A DNA stretch of 64,000 nt from Pleurodeles waltl (lineage: Eukaryota > Chordata > Amphibia > Caudata > Salamandridae), in assembly GCF_031143425.1 (NCBI RefSeq), contig NC_090438.1, positions 778,483,138 to 778,547,137 of the forward strand, written 5' to 3'. The stretch's first letter is position 1. Each line of letters opens with the position of its first letter. Made by a program: the position numbers and the translations under genes. Below, one piece after another: positions 24,767 to 35,425 of this stretch. The notes beneath the pieces are model-generated. The model searched no databases, was not told the DNA's origin, and was given only the letters and a program-made list of their open reading frames with translations.

Positions 24767-25199
24767 CTGTTCTGCATCCCAGTGTAACTATAACATTCTT
24801 ACCAAACATCTTACTAGTCTGACTCTTTGAAGTGACTGTATGGAGAGACCATTGTAATAACAATCTCACTCACCCTTTATGGGATGGAAGAGCGAGAGAA
24901 AGGGGCATGACTATGGGGAAAGGCTGAAGGCCCCGCTTTTCTAGCCAGCCTCCCATGTCCTGCGGGAGCTGGCATTGCTCTTACAAGCAGGGAGCTGTTT
25001 AAACAGCAGCTGTCCGATTGTGGGAACAATGTTTTCATCTATTGATGAAAACTTCACTGTCTGCATGTGGGAGCTGTGTGACAACTCTCACATGCAGAAA
25101 GTGAAATGTTTGCTATGACATGGGAGGAGCTGCCAGAGCTCCTGCCAAGTCAGAGCAAACAGCTATGACTCCGGGTTGGGCACCCAGGACATCCGGGGT
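24767..25199. other. GC-richer spacer with short hairpins
   Basis: Contains hairpins such as GTTTTCAT/ATGAAAAC (25031-25052) and CTGCATGTG/CACATGCAG (25062-25098). It leads into the minisatellite and may belong to the same composite repeat. Confidence 0.4.
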
Positions 25200-25735
25200 C
25201 GGCCCTGGGGGCTGACAGTCCCCAGCGCCATTTACGGGTCCTCGAGGGGGGGCTGTGCAGCCCCCCCAATGCAAAATAGCCCTGGATGGGTGGAGGGGGC
25301 CAGGGCCCGCAACTGACCCCCCTTCATTCTTTTAGTTCAGGTCTGGGGAGATGGTGGTCCCCGGGGCTGCTGCAGGGACTTAACGCCTGCACTCTATTTG
25401 ATTTAAGCCCTGGGTAGGTTGTGATCCCTGGGGCTGCTTGGGGGGTTTGGAGGGCAGCGAGACCCACACTGTTTTGATTCCTGCCCAGGATCTCCAGGGC
25501 TGAGGGGGGTGTGTGTGTACACCCCCACCATCACACTATTCGATTTAAGACCCGGGGAGGTTACGGTCCCCAAGGCTGTGTGGGGGGCCAAGCTCCCGCC
25601 CCCCCAGCATTTCATTTGTAATTGTGCTCTGGGGAGGTGTGGGCCCTCAGGGCTGCAGTGGGGGGTGACCGCCCTCCGCCCCACCCCATTCAAAATGTAA
25701 ATTCTCCTGGGACCTGGCCCACCCAGGGGTTTCAG
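25200..25735. repeat. ~75 bp GC-rich minisatellite, about 6 units
   Basis: Units share the order ATTTGATTTAAG, CCTGGGGAGGT, GGTCCCC, GGGCTGC and a G-run. They recur near 25330, 25398, 25470, 25538, 25605 and 25686. Units are diverged. The open frames across it on both strands come from this repeat structure and are not genes. Confidence 0.65.
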
Positions 25736-26621
25736 TGAAACAAGCACAGGAGCTTGCGTTTGTTTTTAGGGTCGACCACGCAAGCGCTCTGCACCCTGTT
25801 GAAATCTCTCTGTGGTCTTTTAACCATGCCAATGTTGCGCCCGTCAGTTTGGTTGGTTCCTGGGCTTGCCTTTTAAAATTCACTTGATTTCATTAGTGAA
25901 AGGCATGCATACATCATGCCTTTTCCAAGGTTTAACCCTCCTCCAGAGCACCGGTAAACCACTGAAAACATACAAGGCTCCATGTTTTCTGAATGCCTTC
26001 TGGGACTACCTTTTCTTTTTATTTCCTACGCAGCACAATCTTGCTGGGCAGTAGTCGAGCGATTTGTATAACATCGACCCTGTTACATGGATAATTCAGC
26101 TTTTGCCGGTTACATGGTTAATTGCACTTTTGCCAATACTTTTGACTGCAAGCGATCTTCTGCTTCCTTTTGGGTGTCTCCTTCACGCTCATTGCGGCCG
26201 TCGGCTCACTTATGTGAAACTGTTTTAATTTTCATCTTCAGTTTATGTGGCAAAAAAAGTCCGGTTAGGAGTTTACAACGCTAATATCTCCAACTCGAGC
26301 AAATGCGAGACCCATTGCACTGCAAGTGCTTTTTTTTTTTTTAACCTTTATTTATTTATTTTCGTGGATCCCAGATGAAAATGCTAAGAAAATAAATGCC
26401 TTTAAGCCGTGGGTGGTCCCTTGGGGACCCCCATCACCAGAGCTAAGGGGTCAGGGTGAATCTCCCCTGCCCCTTTTCTTATTTATTTTTTACTTTTTCT
26501 GTGAGACTCGACTAAAGTTGAGTACCAAGATGACTGCCAACACTTCCTTGTTGAAGTGTTGGCAGGCAATTGGATGTCAGCATGGGAACAGTTGGATCAG
26601 TGGAGTACCTGCGTCCACTAA
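25736..26621. other. No gene recognised
   Basis: Mixed composition with a T tract at 26331-26342. Probably part of the composite repeat that includes the foldback, but no boundary could be fixed. Confidence 0.35.
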
Positions 26622-27445
26622 ATATCTATATTTTTTAAACTCTAATTTCTCCAAAACTACTGAGGAGATTTACACTAGATCAGAAAAAGTGTGCATTCTG
26701 GACCATGACCTAGCTTTCTGCCAAATTTGGTGTAATTCAGTTCAGCGGTTCGAGCTGTAGTCGTGTTAAAAATTTTGAAAAACGAGATTGGTGTAAAATG
26801 GGGGGGGAAAGTGTTTTGGACCCCCCTTTTTTCTCGGCCCCGCTTGACTGATCACCCCAAATGTTTCAACACAGCAGCTGAACCGACCAAAGTATAGTTT
26901 TTGAAAATTTGTCAAGAGGCACCAAAGGTATTGGCAAAAAAAAAAAGCTCCATCTATGGAACAAATTGTCCTAACGATAACTACCTAATGGAGACCGCCA
27001 CTAGGTACAAAAAATAAATATATACATATATATTTATATACTTATTTATTTATTTATTACCCAGTAGCGGTCTCCGCTATGTAGTTATAGTTAGGACCAT
27101 GTTTCCATAGAAAAGGCGTTTTTTGACTTGCCTGTATCTTTGGCGCCGTTTGATGAATAATCACAAAATTTTCCAGTAAAAGTGTAACATGTTTCTTGCT
27201 GCGCACGGAATGTTTTGGGCTGATCCTTCAAGCAAGGTCCGAGAAAAAGAGTGTCAAAAAAGTTGTGTTTCCCATGTTAATTCCCATACCACCTTTAAAC
27301 ACGACTACAGCCCAAACCGGAGTACAGAATTTACCAAATTTGTCAGAAAACTAGCTTTCAGTACACAGATTGTGCTTTTGCTTATTTGGTATAAATCCGT
27401 TAAGTAGTTTTGGAAAAATTGAGGGAAATCCAAATTTGTATATCT
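26622..27445. mobile_element. Imperfect foldback element (~820 bp palindrome)
   Basis: The left arm reads TCTCCAAAACTACTGAGG, then AGCTTTCTGCCAAATTTGG, then GAGCTGTAGTCGTGTT, and near the centre GGAGACCGCCACTAGGTA. The right arm carries the same series inverted, ending GTAGTTTTGGAAAAATTGAG. Equivalent positions on both sides are symmetric about 27033, and the centre is an AT-rich TATTTATTTATT spacer. Such long arms are typical of foldback-type or MITE DNA. No transposase is present. Confidence 0.75.
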
Positions 27446-27727
27446 CTGGCCACCTCAACTTCATGATTATTTCGCAATTTTTTTTAAATTTTTGCGAATG
27501 CACGTGTGAAAGGAAGCGCTATAATTGGCTGACTGCAACCCGACTAGAAAGTTGCACCGCCATTTGATTTCACAGGACACAGTCCAGAGGGATGAAAATT
27601 CTAATTGAAAGTGGCATCGGAGGCCAGGGTGAAGGTATCTTGACCCCAGGAGTGAAATAGAGGTGTGTTTTAGGGGCAAATTATGTGTTTCAAATATTTT
27701 TGCCTCACCATGCACTATATTTACAAA
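27446..27727. other. No feature recognised
   Basis: Spacer between the foldback and the ACTC-rich tract. Nothing else seen. Confidence 0.4.
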
Positions 27728-27875
27728 TGTCAAAAACCGCATACTCATTCACTCATACATGCACTCAGACTCATGCGCCCACTCACACACCCCCTCAGAC
27801 CAACTCATAGACTCACACACCCACTTTAAGACCCACTCAGACACTCACGCACCCACTCACCGATCCACTGAGAGA
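27728..27875. repeat. CACTCA-rich low-complexity tract
   Basis: Degenerate repeats of ACTCACACACCCACTCAGAC-like units about 18-26 bp long. They read as an open frame only because of their composition. Confidence 0.65.
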
Positions 27876-27947
27876 GACCGACCCTGTGGCCCAAGTGAGC
27901 TGTGCGTGGCACAGGATTAGGTATTTATAAGGGCTTGACTGTAATAA

Positions 27948-28331
27948 ATTCACTGGAAAAAAACAAAGGTTACTGGGACGCTATAGCTTGGTTCTGAATT
28001 TACTCGTACATAATCATAGAAATTCAGCAGTTGTAGTTGTAGTTCTTTCAAGTAACTATAACTTGAGCCTTCGCCGTGCACAGTTAATTACGCCACATAT
28101 TATATAATTGATGAGGTCTTGTATGGCATCTTTGATATTATCACTACAGCATTTGCAATAAAATTATTGAAAACTGTGCATGGCAACGGTGCGAGTTATA
28201 GTTACCTTAGGGTGCGAGTTATAGTTACTTGAAAGAGCTCTAACTGTAACTGCTGAATTTCCCTGATTTTGTACAAGTAAATTCAGGATCTAACTATAAT
28301 GTCCCTGGAACCTTTGTTTTTTTTTCAGTGA

Positions 28332-28332
<1 letters not shown>
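27948..28332. mobile_element. Long-TIR MITE family D, copy 2 (385 bp)
   Basis: The left end ATTCACTGG with ACAAAGGTTACTGGGACG pairs with the right end (GTCCCTGGAACCTTTGT, then CAGTGAAT). Inner arms share GAATTTACT and AGTAACTATAACT. It lacks the 420 bp insert of copy 1 and so shows the uninterrupted form of the family. An (AT)n tract abuts its right end. Confidence 0.8.
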
Positions 28333-28367
<35 letters not shown>

Positions 28368-28378
28368 ATATATATACC
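28333..28378. repeat. (TA)n(TG)n microsatellite
   Basis: A TA run, then a TG run, then TA again, directly at the MITE D edge. TA-rich targets are common for such elements, or the tract arose after insertion. Confidence 0.9.
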
Positions 28379-31300
28379 TACATAGTGGGGGCTTTGGGTC
28401 TGCTCTCTTCCTCCTTCGGTCTGCTCAATTCTCATTCACATTTTGTTTCTTCCCAGCACAGCATTTAAGCTGGAGCAGCGCATTTAAACCTTTGTTGGTC
28501 TTGCACTGCCAGTGACGATATTTTGTATGAACATGTGCAAATCCACCTGAAAAGAAGTGTACTTCACTGTCAGGCCTGGTTGGCCATTTAAAAAAAAAAA
28601 AACTTTTTTACTTTGCTAATGGTCTCAAGACAAACAAAAATTACTGAGCAGCCATTGTGACAGCTGTTATCTTTTGCTTCTCTTGTTCTGAAGTCCCTCT
28701 ACTGTGGACTTTCAAATTAGGAAGAAAATATCCCTTTTAGATTTTGACCATCAAGTTAGCAAAGCCGAACGCTCCAAGGCATAATTAGGGTGGTGCTGTG
28801 GCTAGAAACTCAGAACTCAGCAATATTACTAATATCAATCAGTGTCCACTCCTTATGGAAAGACAAAGCAGGGAAAGTATTTAAAGGCTTGTAAAACTAA
28901 ATACTATTACACACACAATTAGAAATGGCAGGTGAAAAAACCTTTTGGAGCCCCCTCCGAAGGGCTTTAAAAATACAGATAGTGCACACTTAAAAAAAAA
29001 AAAAAATCACTGTACTTAAATAATCCCCTAAATGTGGACTAGACCCAGTAGGCCTGAGGCACCTTTAATGGTTTGCACACGAGCTGACCCTAATCACTTA
29101 AACCACAGTACACCCATATATGCCTGTAGAAATCATGTGGTATGCAATTATGAAAAACCAGGCACCTGGCTTTGTCCCATGGTGCCCCCATATGTTCAAC
29201 AATTAAATATAGGCATTGTACCATTCAAGTGGCCACAAATATACACATATTTTGACTATTACTATTAAAAGGCCATACGTATGGGCTTTGACACACTTTT
29301 CAATAACGAACAGGAAAAACAACAAACAGTTCAATAAAGGTTGCATGTTTATTATGTAACAAAGTTGTCTAGCAGCACTCAGGATTTAGAACCTCAGTAG
29401 GACCATAATCTCCTAGAAAGGTGAACTCTGAGAATGCTTGAAAACTGTGTAAAACTCTCCTAGGGCCACTAATTCAAGGCCCTAGACATAGTGTGCTGAC
29501 TTTTTGTAAAGTTGTGGGGGCTTTGGTGCTATGACCGCGGCCCACACAGTTCTCAACGCGCTGTGGTGGTGCCCTAGTTCCTTCTGGGATACCACCAGTC
29601 AGATATGCAAATGGAGTCATGGCTCCTGGGTATTATTCTTGTTCCTTTTCTGAATGCACCCTCCAGAATAGTCTGTCAGCTGCAGGTGTCCTTGCCTCCT
29701 TCTTGGGAGACCCGTGCTCTGCCCAAAGGGAACTGCGAGGTCAAGGCCAGTTCACTCTCTCTTCTCCCCCCCAACCCCAGCACTTCAGAACAGCACTTAC
29801 TTCTTTTGTGCCGGGTGTATGACAATAACTCTACTTTTCCTACATGTCGGCACTTAGGCACTGGAGGAATTAGTGGGTGTGACTGTGCTCTGCTTCATCC
29901 TTGGGGCCTTGTGAATCCGCTCTCTTGTGGCCTCTCCAGGCACACCCAGGCCCTCGCCAGGACAGAGTTTGACTTTTGGTCCCCATTTCTAACTTCTGGG
30001 TAAGTTTAAAAAGTAGCTTCAAGCTCACAGAGGGCTTCCTGTACTTGTGAAGATCTCTGTGCTTCTGGTTCCCCGGTGCAGGCATACTCCAAGAGCTATC
30101 ACACAAGTTGGATTGTGTAGTTGTTTTTTTTTCTTGGTGCAGGAGTATTCCAAGTCCTCTAGACATGAGGGAACGCGAATAAAGCTCTCTGTAACTGGAA
30201 TTATTCAGCTTAAGATATCTCGGTCCCAGCTGCACCAAATCAGATGCTGTGTTTTGCCCCTGGATGCCTGCTTAAACCAGAAGGAATATGCTTGTGGGGG
30301 TCTCCTGGCTTCTAGATTTTATGTAGTTTTCCTCAGCAGATGTGACCTGAGTCTGAACCTGCCCTACTGTTCAGCCTATGGAAACCTCCCAATGTAGGGT
30401 CTTCCTGTGGCAGCAGGAAGACCCCCTTTACGCACTCCCCAAGCACTGTTTACTTCTGTCGCTTGCAGGGTGCCTGTGTGTCTGGTAGGGGCCCGGGACA
30501 ACCACATCCAGGACCAGTCATGCACAAAAGTCCAAGTGCATCCTTTCCTCCAAGGTCCCCATCAAGTCTACCCATCATAGGCCCTGAGATGGAAGCAAGT
30601 GAGGTAACAGCAGCTTCTCTGGAGGCACAGTCCAGCAAAAGTCTAAGAAATACAGGGTCATAATCATTCTTCTTCAGACAATGGGTTAATCATCATTGTG
30701 GGTCTGTCCTTGTGTTGCTCCTCTTAGCAAGGATTATTTCCTTTGCAGGTGGTTTGGAATGGAGGTGTAGAGGTCTAGGAAGTGGCAGTCCCTAACCAAT
30801 CCAGAGATGCCACTTCACCTCCCCACGCCCATGACTGCCGCTTCCAGGCCTCTGCCTGCATGCTGACCACCCCCCCGACACAGCATTCTGGGAAGACTTA
30901 AGATGGCAGATGAAAAGAACATCTCTCTGAGCCTAGCTCCGCTCAACCAGGTATGGTTTCTTCACTCCAAACGGCTAAGAATCCACACTGTGGTGACTGG
31001 TACCAAAGGTGCCTACCCTCTCTTTGTGCCTTTTGCCTTGTGGCATCATCCTGCCAGTGCTTGTCGAGGAGTTGCAGTTGATTACATAATGGAGATTCCA
31101 TCCTCCCCTTTCCTCTAGCAGGAGAAGGATAATGTGACAGAAAGGGTCTGTTATTGAAAAGGAGCCTTGGGCTGCTATATGATCGGCAGCGTGGATATTT
31201 TGGTCTAGTACAGCAGCTCAAAGCATGAATTCCATAAAGCTGGCTGACGAAGATAAGCCCACCTTTAATATCCCATAATTGAGTAAAACAAGTTCTGGTA

Positions 31301-31443
31301 TACAGTCAGAACCCAGAAGTTTACAGAAAAACGTATATCAATGATTTTCCTACACCATGCCAATTAAAGTTATAGTTTAATCATAATCTATCAAAACTGT
31401 TTAACCATTACAGATTTTAATGTAAAGAAGGGGGGGTAGGGGG
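28379..31443. other. No gene recognised; GC-richer block, possibly an old LTR
   Basis: The part from about 29300 to 30900 is GC-richer than its surroundings. At its left it carries TTCAATAAAGG and, on the minus strand, AATAAACATGC, both polyadenylation-like. This resembles the LTR-like blocks earlier in the window, but no TG...CA boundary pair or duplication was found. The 130-codon frames on both strands match nothing I know. Confidence 0.3.
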
Positions 31444-31449
31444 AGTGTA

Positions 31450-31482
<33 letters not shown>
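31444..31482. repeat. (GT)n(AT)n microsatellite
   Basis: GT repeat followed by AT repeat, ending directly at a hAT-type MITE start. Confidence 0.9.
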
Positions 31483-31700
31483 GAGTGGTCTTCAAACTTT
31501 TTAATGTTGCGCCCCCCCAGTGGGGGGATAGACTCATCAGGACCCCCGTCAGAATTTTTCTGAATTATTCTATTAAGTTAGCAGTGTTTAACTATGTCTA
31601 GGCTTACTTAAACATTGCAGTTAAGCTCTGCTGTCTTTTTGTCAATGCAATTAAATACATGTTTGCCAAACATACTATTCTGGTCAGGCAGGCAGGTCAG
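31483..31700 (+). mobile_element. hAT MITE family E, truncated copy
   Basis: Starts AGTGGTCTTCAAACTTTT and follows the copy at 54727-54989 through TTAATG, a C-run, GTTTAA.TATGTCTA and AACA.TGCAGTTAAG. The right terminal repeat is missing, so no duplication can be checked. Confidence 0.7.
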
Positions 31701-31936
31701 GCAACTTGCAACAGTATTCACAGCTCAATTATTAGAAATGGGGGTGGGGGTTTTGATGAATATTTGGTGTCTCTTCCCCTTTGACAGAAACACCCAGCTT
31801 GTATACAAAGGACAAAAAAGGTTAGTGACAGCCCATTACAGAGCATTTACTGCTGCTGATTTTTCCCCTGCTTAAAAGAAAGCACTGGTATCAGGACATT
31901 GCTTCTTTTGGGCAGAGCCTGTCGCTCCCCCGGGAT

Positions 31937-31942
<6 letters not shown>
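31701..31942. other. No feature recognised
   Basis: Short spacer before a long TA repeat. No supported feature. Confidence 0.4.

Positions 31943-32026
<84 letters not shown>
31943..32026. repeat. (TA)n(CA)n microsatellite
   Basis: About 65 bp of TA followed by about 19 bp of CA. The isoleucine/tyrosine-rich frames across it are artefacts. Confidence 0.95.
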
Positions 32027-34867
32027 ACGGATGTTATTTAAAATGGCGGCCACTTGCAGCAGCAAAGCAGACAAAAATCAGAGGCCCAAAAACTAAATAA
32101 ATTGGGGATTCTCACAGGTTAGAATCTGCTTCCCTTACACATTTACATTTTTTTTTATTTTTTTTTTATTCTATGTCTCTGAAGTATGTCCTCAGGTTGC
32201 TGTATCACAAGGGCAATAGTACCTTTTCTTTGCAGAAACACAGGTCATATTTTCGCATGATGTCCTTTAAAACTAAAAGTGTTTCCTATGCCTGTTCAAA
32301 GTAATCCTAATTAAATATGAATCACTTACACTGTTTTAGTTAAATGGTTGGTAGTTTATTCAAAAGTCACATTCTTATTGCAAATATAATGTGTACTTTC
32401 CTCTTTCTGGTACACTTTTTCAATTAAAAAATACAAAGTAACCATCCCACCCACTTGCCAAATTTAGATCTGTTGTCTTTGCCAATGCTATTTTGTTTTA
32501 TAGTAATAGAAACAGGCGAGAGAGTTGGAATACTCCGCAGTTCTCGACCTTGCGTCACCTCAGCCTCATCACTGTCCTTCATTGCCTCGACTGATTGACG
32601 CTGGGTTTCTGATGGCTTCCCTCCTGGACGCATGTGTCAGTAGTGACCACTGATAGTTACACTGGCAATTTCCACCCCACCACGAGTGCTTTCGGTGCCC
32701 GTAGCACCGCTTCTTGCCGTCAGCAGAGTTTTGTATCAGTATATGTAGAGGGCACACGAGGCTTGGTAGGTACAAAAGAGAGTACTCATGCTTTCTCATC
32801 AGCCCGTGCCCTCCTGCAGAAGGGTGCTGCTTGTATAAATCACATGAGTGCAAATGGGTGCATTGCCATCCAGTCGGCCACGCAGACGGTAATATTCCCT
32901 CTGGTATGCTGCTCTGTGAGTGATGCTGCTCGACGGAACATAATCACTTCATGCGTTGCCAAGAAGGGCTCCCACTTCTCTTAATGGATGATGAAGCGTT
33001 CTTTAGCGGCATTGGTGGCGCATTAATCATCTTTATGCAAGTACCTGCTTGGCTATCTCGCAGTGGGAGCTGGCCCTGGCTGAACATAGGAAACAAGGCA
33101 GTTCCTGCCCCTGTCTGTGCTCAGTTCTGCCCTAAGGTGCTCAGTATTCGCCCTATCTCCTTCACCTACTGCAGGTCTGATAGCGCGCCCTTGGGTTTCC
33201 AGGGCCTCTTCTCCCAGAGGATCAGGCCCTGGTCTCTTCTCCCTTGCCATAAGTCTGTTTCCGTCCTGCCTCCAAGGCGCGTGCTACAGATAACGCCTTC
33301 GTGTCTGCGTGTGGTTGCTACCCTTTTGTCCTCTTCTAGGTGCTTCCCCCAACATGCTCATTGCCTGTTCCCACCCCTTTTTGCCCTGGCTTTGCCCAGT
33401 ACCCATGTCAAGGTCTGGGCCTTTGCCTGTTGCTTTACTCATCTCTAAATTACCCCTAGGCAATTGTCACCTGTTTCTCCTCCCCCTACTCTGTCTAGTT
33501 ACTCTAACCCTCGTTCCCTATTGGTTCCTTGGCCTTCTAGAGCCCACCTGCCTGGTGCATCTTTCTCTCATCTATGCCGTCATCAAGTGAACTGTTCGAA
33601 GCCCACTTTAGACTCGCTTGTTTTTCCCCAGCCCCTTCAGTGGGGTAGAAATGCACGCGATAGTGAGCACGTGACTGTTCCTACCTACCCCCCCCCCAAG
33701 GCAGCCTGCTGCCTGTTCCCAACAGAGCGAAATGGCGTCATGCTTTGCAATCCATTCACAGCAGTCATGCGTGCGTGCAGTGAGGTGGAAGCACTGGTTT
33801 GGCAAAGTGTCCTATTGGGTTTTGAGTTTACTCTACCCCAAGAATTGGTGTTATGCAACCGGGAATATCAGATAGCCACAACAAAAACGAGATCAGTATC
33901 CGAATGGCAGCGGTGGGCGTTTCGAAAGAATGAAGGCCCACCCTGTAGAAAATTGGTCAGTAGAGGTTATTATGTGACTGTAATACTAATTGTACAGGCC
34001 CTGCAATGGCTTTGGGTGTCTGGGTTTTCGACTGAGCGTGTCGGGCAGTGTTCACCGGCTGGCACCGAGTCCTACTCCGTATTCAAGGGCATGTTTAATG
34101 TCTGCTTTTAAAAAAAATTGATTTCTGTAAATAAGGGCCCATTTTGGCTCTGTGATTAACTTGCTTCCTGCTGACATCGAAGTGTTGTGTAGGCCATCAA
34201 TTAGATTCACAGAAATGCCAAATTCAGCGTTCTATTCTTGTAGGCTTATAAATTGAGTACTTTCAACTTTGGTAGCAGTAACACCCCAAACTTGCTTCTG
34301 TTTGAGGCTTTGCTTGATGTGCCTTACATTTTTTTAATAAATATTACATTGCTGTGTGTGTCAGGGAAAGCTGGGTCTGCTGCCGACTTTCAGTACTGTT
34401 CTTTTTGTCTATCTGCATAGCTTTTTGTTCTGATGGCCACACTAAATTAACTCGTAATTTCGATCCTTGTGCAGACCTTTTTACCCCAAAAGTACCATCA
34501 CATTTGGCTTTGCTAATGCTTGCTTAGTTTGTTTGCGCCATAGCAGACAGAGACCAACCAAATATAACCAAAATCTCTGCCTTGTCCCAAAGGGACACTT
34601 TACCTGAACTGCTAGACCATTCCTCCTATGAATGAGAAAACAGACGAGTCAAGTGCCTGACACATGTACATAGTTTTCAGAACAGGCTATAACAGGATAA
34701 AGGTGCACCAATAGTACGATGGGGGGGGGCAGGTTTATTGAAGGAGTGGGGATTGATAAATCTAATATGATATGCCCAAACACCAAAAGTTCAGACATTT
34801 TCCACTGACCCCATGAGAGTAGGGAGTGGGGAGAAAGACATGTTGAATGTGTTAATGTTGGTGGTGG
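32027..34867. other. No gene recognised
   Basis: 2.8 kb. A T tract lies at 32149-32168. From 32500 to 34100 the sequence is GC-richer and pyrimidine-rich on the plus strand, giving several 90-215 codon frames, none with a recognisable domain or splice context. It could hold an old LTR or a non-coding exon. I cannot support either. Confidence 0.35.
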
Positions 34868-34875
34868 TTCTAGAG

Positions 34876-35417
34876 CAGGGGTTTTGACCTTTTCTGCAAC
34901 GAGCTATTTAAGTTCAGTGAAAATCATTCTGATCTACTAATAATTTTAGCGAGTTAACAGTGATCATGTCTGACAAGATGACATTAGTGGCCACTCCATG
35001 TGACATTGCCAGGAGTGATCAACTCTGTGCATCTGGCAGGTTTACCAGCTGTAACAGGGCAAAAGGGTTTATTAATTTGCAAATGCATCTACGTGGTTTA
35101 ATACATGACGGCCATAGCTGCAATGTTCTTGGCACCAGTTAATAATATTCCCAAAGAAGCCTACCCAATGCCTCATTATTTATCACTCATATATCAGTTC
35201 TAAATATATTATGTTCCAACCATTTTCTCCAAACATCAGGTTGTGAGCTGTGAAAATACACATTTTTGTTCTAATTACAGATTCAGTTTTGTGTTACATA
35301 TACTAATTCAACCAAGCAAAAGTTCAAATTTCGTAGATTGGGCTGCACACATCAGAGCTACTTACAGGTAGCTGGAGAGCCACCAGTAGATCACAAGCTT
35401 CCCGTCAGAGATGCCTG
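34876..35417. mobile_element. hAT-like element (542 bp), decayed ends
   Basis: The left end CAGGGGTTTTGACC pairs with the inverted right end CAGGCATCTCTGAC. The flanks TTCTAGAG and CTCTATAG match at 6 of 8 positions, as expected for an old 8 bp duplication. Inside, AGCTACTT-like and GTAGATCA-like strings recur near both ends. Non-coding, so non-autonomous. Confidence 0.6.
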
Positions 35418-35425
35418 CTCTATAG

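Noticed and set aside
27728..27875. CRISPR-like or direct-repeat array
   Set aside because: The ACTCAC-rich units are irregular low-complexity sequence in a eukaryotic context, with no spacers of constant length.
31847..32096. Isoleucine/tyrosine-repeat frames on both strands
   Set aside because: Pure artefact of the (TA)n(CA)n microsatellite.
33464..34111. 215-codon open frame
   Set aside because: Pyrimidine-rich composition explains the openness. No domain, no motif and no coding-like pattern was visible.
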